Source: Darksidea phi (taxonomy: Eukaryota > Ascomycota > Dothideomycetes > Pleosporales > Lentitheciaceae). From it: a stretch of 62,439 nucleotides of DNA. Made by a program: the position numbers and the translations under genes. Shown here in pieces: positions 59,480 through 62,439 of the stretch; position 1 is the first letter of the stretch, and every line of letters begins with the position of its first letter. The stretch covers positions 1 through 62,439 of the forward strand of contig JASJFT010000251.1 of NCBI GenBank assembly GCA_030770425.1, read 5' to 3'. The notes under the pieces were generated by a model, which did no database searches, had not been told where the DNA came from, and was given only the letters and a program-made list of their open reading frames with translations.

Positions 59480-62439
59480 TATTATAGCTAAAAGACTAGT
59501 ATATACTATAGAAGTAGGTATAGTTAATAGGAACGCCTTTATAAATACTACGGCCGATAAGTTTAACTAATTAGCTAAGAAAAGAGATAACTATAGAAGG
59601 TAAGTTAAAAAGCTATAAGAAGAGCTTTAATAAGCCTAGAGAACTATAAGTAGATAGTAAAGTTTAGAGGAAGATCTTAAATAGTCCTTCCCCGCGGCCG
59701 TCTATATAAAGGCTAGACTCGTAGTTCTTCCTTAGTATAACTCTAAGTCCGCTTTCGAGGCTCTACTATTATAGTATAACCCTAATAGTAGATAAGATAT
59801 AGAAGAGGTAAGACTTCCCCCTATAACGGTATAACTAAACGGTCTAAATATCGACCCCTAAAGGACTCCTCTTACCTATTATACTCTACTTTAAACCCCC
59901 GGGCTCCTAGGAAGGTTCTAGTAGAATTTAGTCTAGTATCTAACCTTTTAGTTAAGCTTCTTACGAAAAGAGCTAACTACTAAACTAATTACGTTCCTAG
60001 ATCTAATATAGACTTCCTTACCTAATAAGGACTATTATAAGTATCTATTAGAATTAGATATACTACCCTTTACTATAGAGAAAATAGAAAATACTTTTAC
60101 TCTCCGCCCTAGTACCCCCCCTACGAGATCTCTATTAGTCTTACTAGAGTTTATAACTATTACCTTAGGTAATAGAATATAGGTCCTTATTTAGGAGGAG
60201 AACGTTATAGAAAACTATTAAAGTAAATCCCTATAAACCTTTAACTCCCGGAAGACTATATTCTACCCTAACTTTATCTTATTTAAAAATAACGAAGAGT
60301 CTAAGTTAAAGAACTAGCTCTACAATATAGAATAGAAACTTACCGTTAATAAGAACTAGTATATATAAGAAACCCCCCGGTAGATAGCTAAGATCTATCG
60401 AGTCTATATTATATTCCGACTAGTAGACTCGGTAAAAGACTATATTCGGATATAGCTAAATTCTAGAGAAGAAGAAGTAGACTTCGTATCTAATATAGAC
60501 CTATTAGAATATATTAAGAAATACTACAAAGATCTCTATATAAAGAAGAAGATAAAAGTTAAATTCTACTAACTATATATAAACGCGTTTAGCGAAGTTA
60601 GTAACTTTATTAAGAATTTTAAGCGTCTAGTAATAGAGACCTATCTATCTTACTACTAGTAGAACGAAGAATTTATAGATAAGCTTTACTTCGAGCTAAG
60701 AAATAAGATAGATCTATTTAATAATAGTAATTCTACCTTTAGTAAGCTCTATAAATACGCGACTTTAGCTAATAGAGTACTACTTAAGAATAACTAGTAC
60801 TAAAAGGCCTAGCTCGCCCGAAGTAACTAATTAGCTATCTTCGAGAGAAAGTAGCCGATCGTAAGTAGACCCTTTCTTAATAAATTAGAAAAGAGGCCTA
60901 TTCGCTTTAAAGATACCTCTAAGCTTTATAACTACTCTTTCGAGGAGTATAAGAAGTAAGACCGTTATTTTAATTACGGGAAAAGGAATAAATAGTAAGA
61001 TTACCCCGACTACGTCGTATATAAGGTAATATAGAATACTATAGAAGTAGAAGTTAATACTATCTTCCCTAATAATTCCGAGGAAGAAGTTTATTTAGAC
61101 TTCCCGTATAAAGAGGAAAGTAGTTTAGAGTATAACTCTAATACCTCCTCTATAGTATTAAAAAATAAAAGCTACTAGAGGAGGGCTTCTCCCTAGCGGC
61201 CTATATAGGAGTAATTAAACCTCTTAATTATTAACGGCTTATTAAGATACCGTAGCTCGTCGATTTAAAATTATTTATACTTCCTATTTAACTTATAGTA
61301 AATAGTCTAGCTATATAGCTAAGAGGATTAGTAGATAGTAGTACTAGTATATACCTATTAGTCTACTCTAAATATTTAAAGGTAGTAAAGAAAAAGCTAA
61401 AGCCTGTCTTCTATCGACTAAAGAAACCGATCCCTCTTAATAGATTTAATAGGAAATACGGTTACTTAGTTAATATAGCTATCTAAGCTAATCTATTAAT
61501 CTAGGAAAAGAATATATCTACCTAGTTCCTCTTTTATAAGCTTAGGTATTATAATATAATACTTAAAAGAAAATTCTTTAAGTAAATCTAGTCCTTAATC
61601 GACTATTATAACTAAACTTTATACTAGCTAAATAATACCCCGAAATAGATAAAATATAATCTAACCGTTATAGAGAAGCTAGATCTAAAGCTAGATCCGG
61701 AATACTAAGACGACGCTTTACGTCGCGACGACCTAATTAATTAGTAGATTAAAGTATAGAAGAAGGCCTACTTACTTAGAAAGAATCTAATACTTAGTTT
61801 AAAGATTCTAATTAAAGCCCTTATAATCCCCTAGGAGGAGGCCTATAAGCCCGCTAAAGCCCCGCTATAAATAATAGAGGACTAGTAAGCTACTTCTAAG
61901 AAAATATAGAGGAACGTAGATAGCGATACTAATAATAGTTTAAGAGGTACTAAATCTAAGAAAAGCTAATAAGGTTATCGAAAAAATAATAGAAAGAAAA
62001 AGAAAGTAATATCTATCCCCGACGACCTACTAGGGTAGGTCGCTAGTAATAAGTTTAATATATATTTTCTCGAGCCTTCTAAGATATAGAAGCTTATAGA
62101 TAAGAAAGAAGTTATACTAGAAGCTACTAGTCTATATAAAGTTAACTTATTAATTAGAGATAGATAGTTAAAAGACTTAGTAGAAGACTTAGTAGAATAG
62201 AACGTATAAAATATAATAGTAGAAAAGCTCCCTTATAAAGGTTATATAGAAGCTACCCTAGACTACTTCTCTAAGATTAACTTAGATAAGCTACCTTCTA
62301 GAAGGAAAAGTATTAACTATAAAATTACCCTTAAGAATAATATAAGTAAGCTTAGTACGAGCCTACTCTATAATATATCCCTTAAATATCTAAAGCTACT
62401 AAAAGCTTACTTAGAAGAGTACCTAAAAAAGGGCTTTAT
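59480..62439 (+). pseudogene. gag and start of pol of A5, RIP-degraded
   Basis: The gag tail carries a zinc-knuckle-like stretch at 60966-61004 that reads CFNCGKRNKQQDC after undoing RIP. Only the CX2C half and one later Cys fit a classic knuckle. The protease region follows at about 61320-61700, with the LVDSS block near 61330. The pol region upstream of RT reaches the window end. No open frame remains because of TAA/TAG codons. The start is approximate. Confidence 0.65.

Larger units (their letters stand above)
58416..62439 (+). mobile_element. Gypsy family A copy A5 (cut by window end)
   Basis: A 5' LTR and a collinear internal region (leader, gag, protease and the region before RT) match A1 up to about A1 7290. 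It is less decayed than A4, with many CG sites and a few CA/TG retained (for example near 59436, 60322, 60527 and 61405). The insertion in A4 is marked by ATCTT at 58411-58415. Confidence 0.93.

Overview
This 62.4-kb window looks like an AT-rich block of a filamentous ascomycete (Pezizomycotina) genome, made almost entirely of nested retrotransposons destroyed by repeat-induced point mutation (RIP). The dinucleotides CA and TG are nearly absent over about 60 kb, while TA is everywhere and many CG sites remain. That is the signature of CpA-to-TpA RIP. Almost every frame is broken by TAA/TAG codons that read as Gln or Trp once the mutation is undone in the mind. I cannot name the species.

Two Ty3/Gypsy chromovirus families dominate. 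Family A has 268-bp LTRs that begin TGTCACGGCCCG in the best copy. Its copies are A0 (1-1044, minus, cut by the window start), A1 (3259-11118, complete), A2 (12934-38275, complete but interrupted), A3 (about 47476-53570, lacking its 5' end), A4 (56568-58410) and A5 (58416 to the window end), plus solo LTRs at 2576-2843, 39221-39488 and 39646-39663/46704-46953. Family B has LTRs of about 450-460 bp. Its copies are B1 (19713-37276) and B2 (39664-46698). A Ty1/Copia element (C1) is split into 1045-3258 and 11119-12928. A Helitron with Rep, DUF6570-like and PIF1-helicase segments on the minus strand fills most of about 20570-31105.

The nesting can be read from intact 5-bp target-site duplications (TSDs). 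A1 (CTTTT) and a solo LTR (ATTCT) sit in C1. B1 (TCCTT) sits in A2 (CTTTT), and the Helitron sits inside the gag region of B1. B2 (GACTA) sits in a solo A LTR (GTAGA). A5 begins inside A4. Host copies are generally more decayed than their guests.

Family B carries an unexpected extra gene. An antisense reading frame of roughly 220 codons with a C-terminal coiled coil lies between pol and the 3' LTR. It is conserved between the two diverged copies B1 and B2, and it overlaps the pol C-terminus tail to tail.

The only unmutated island is about 54.85-56.62 kb. It holds one intact ORF (55442-56410, minus, 322 aa) for a His-Me finger, I-PpoI-like zinc-binding nuclease-domain protein. Beside it, on the same strand, is a frameshifted integrase fragment from a third Gypsy family. 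RIP resumes within about the first 50-110 bp of the A4 LTR, just upstream of this gene.
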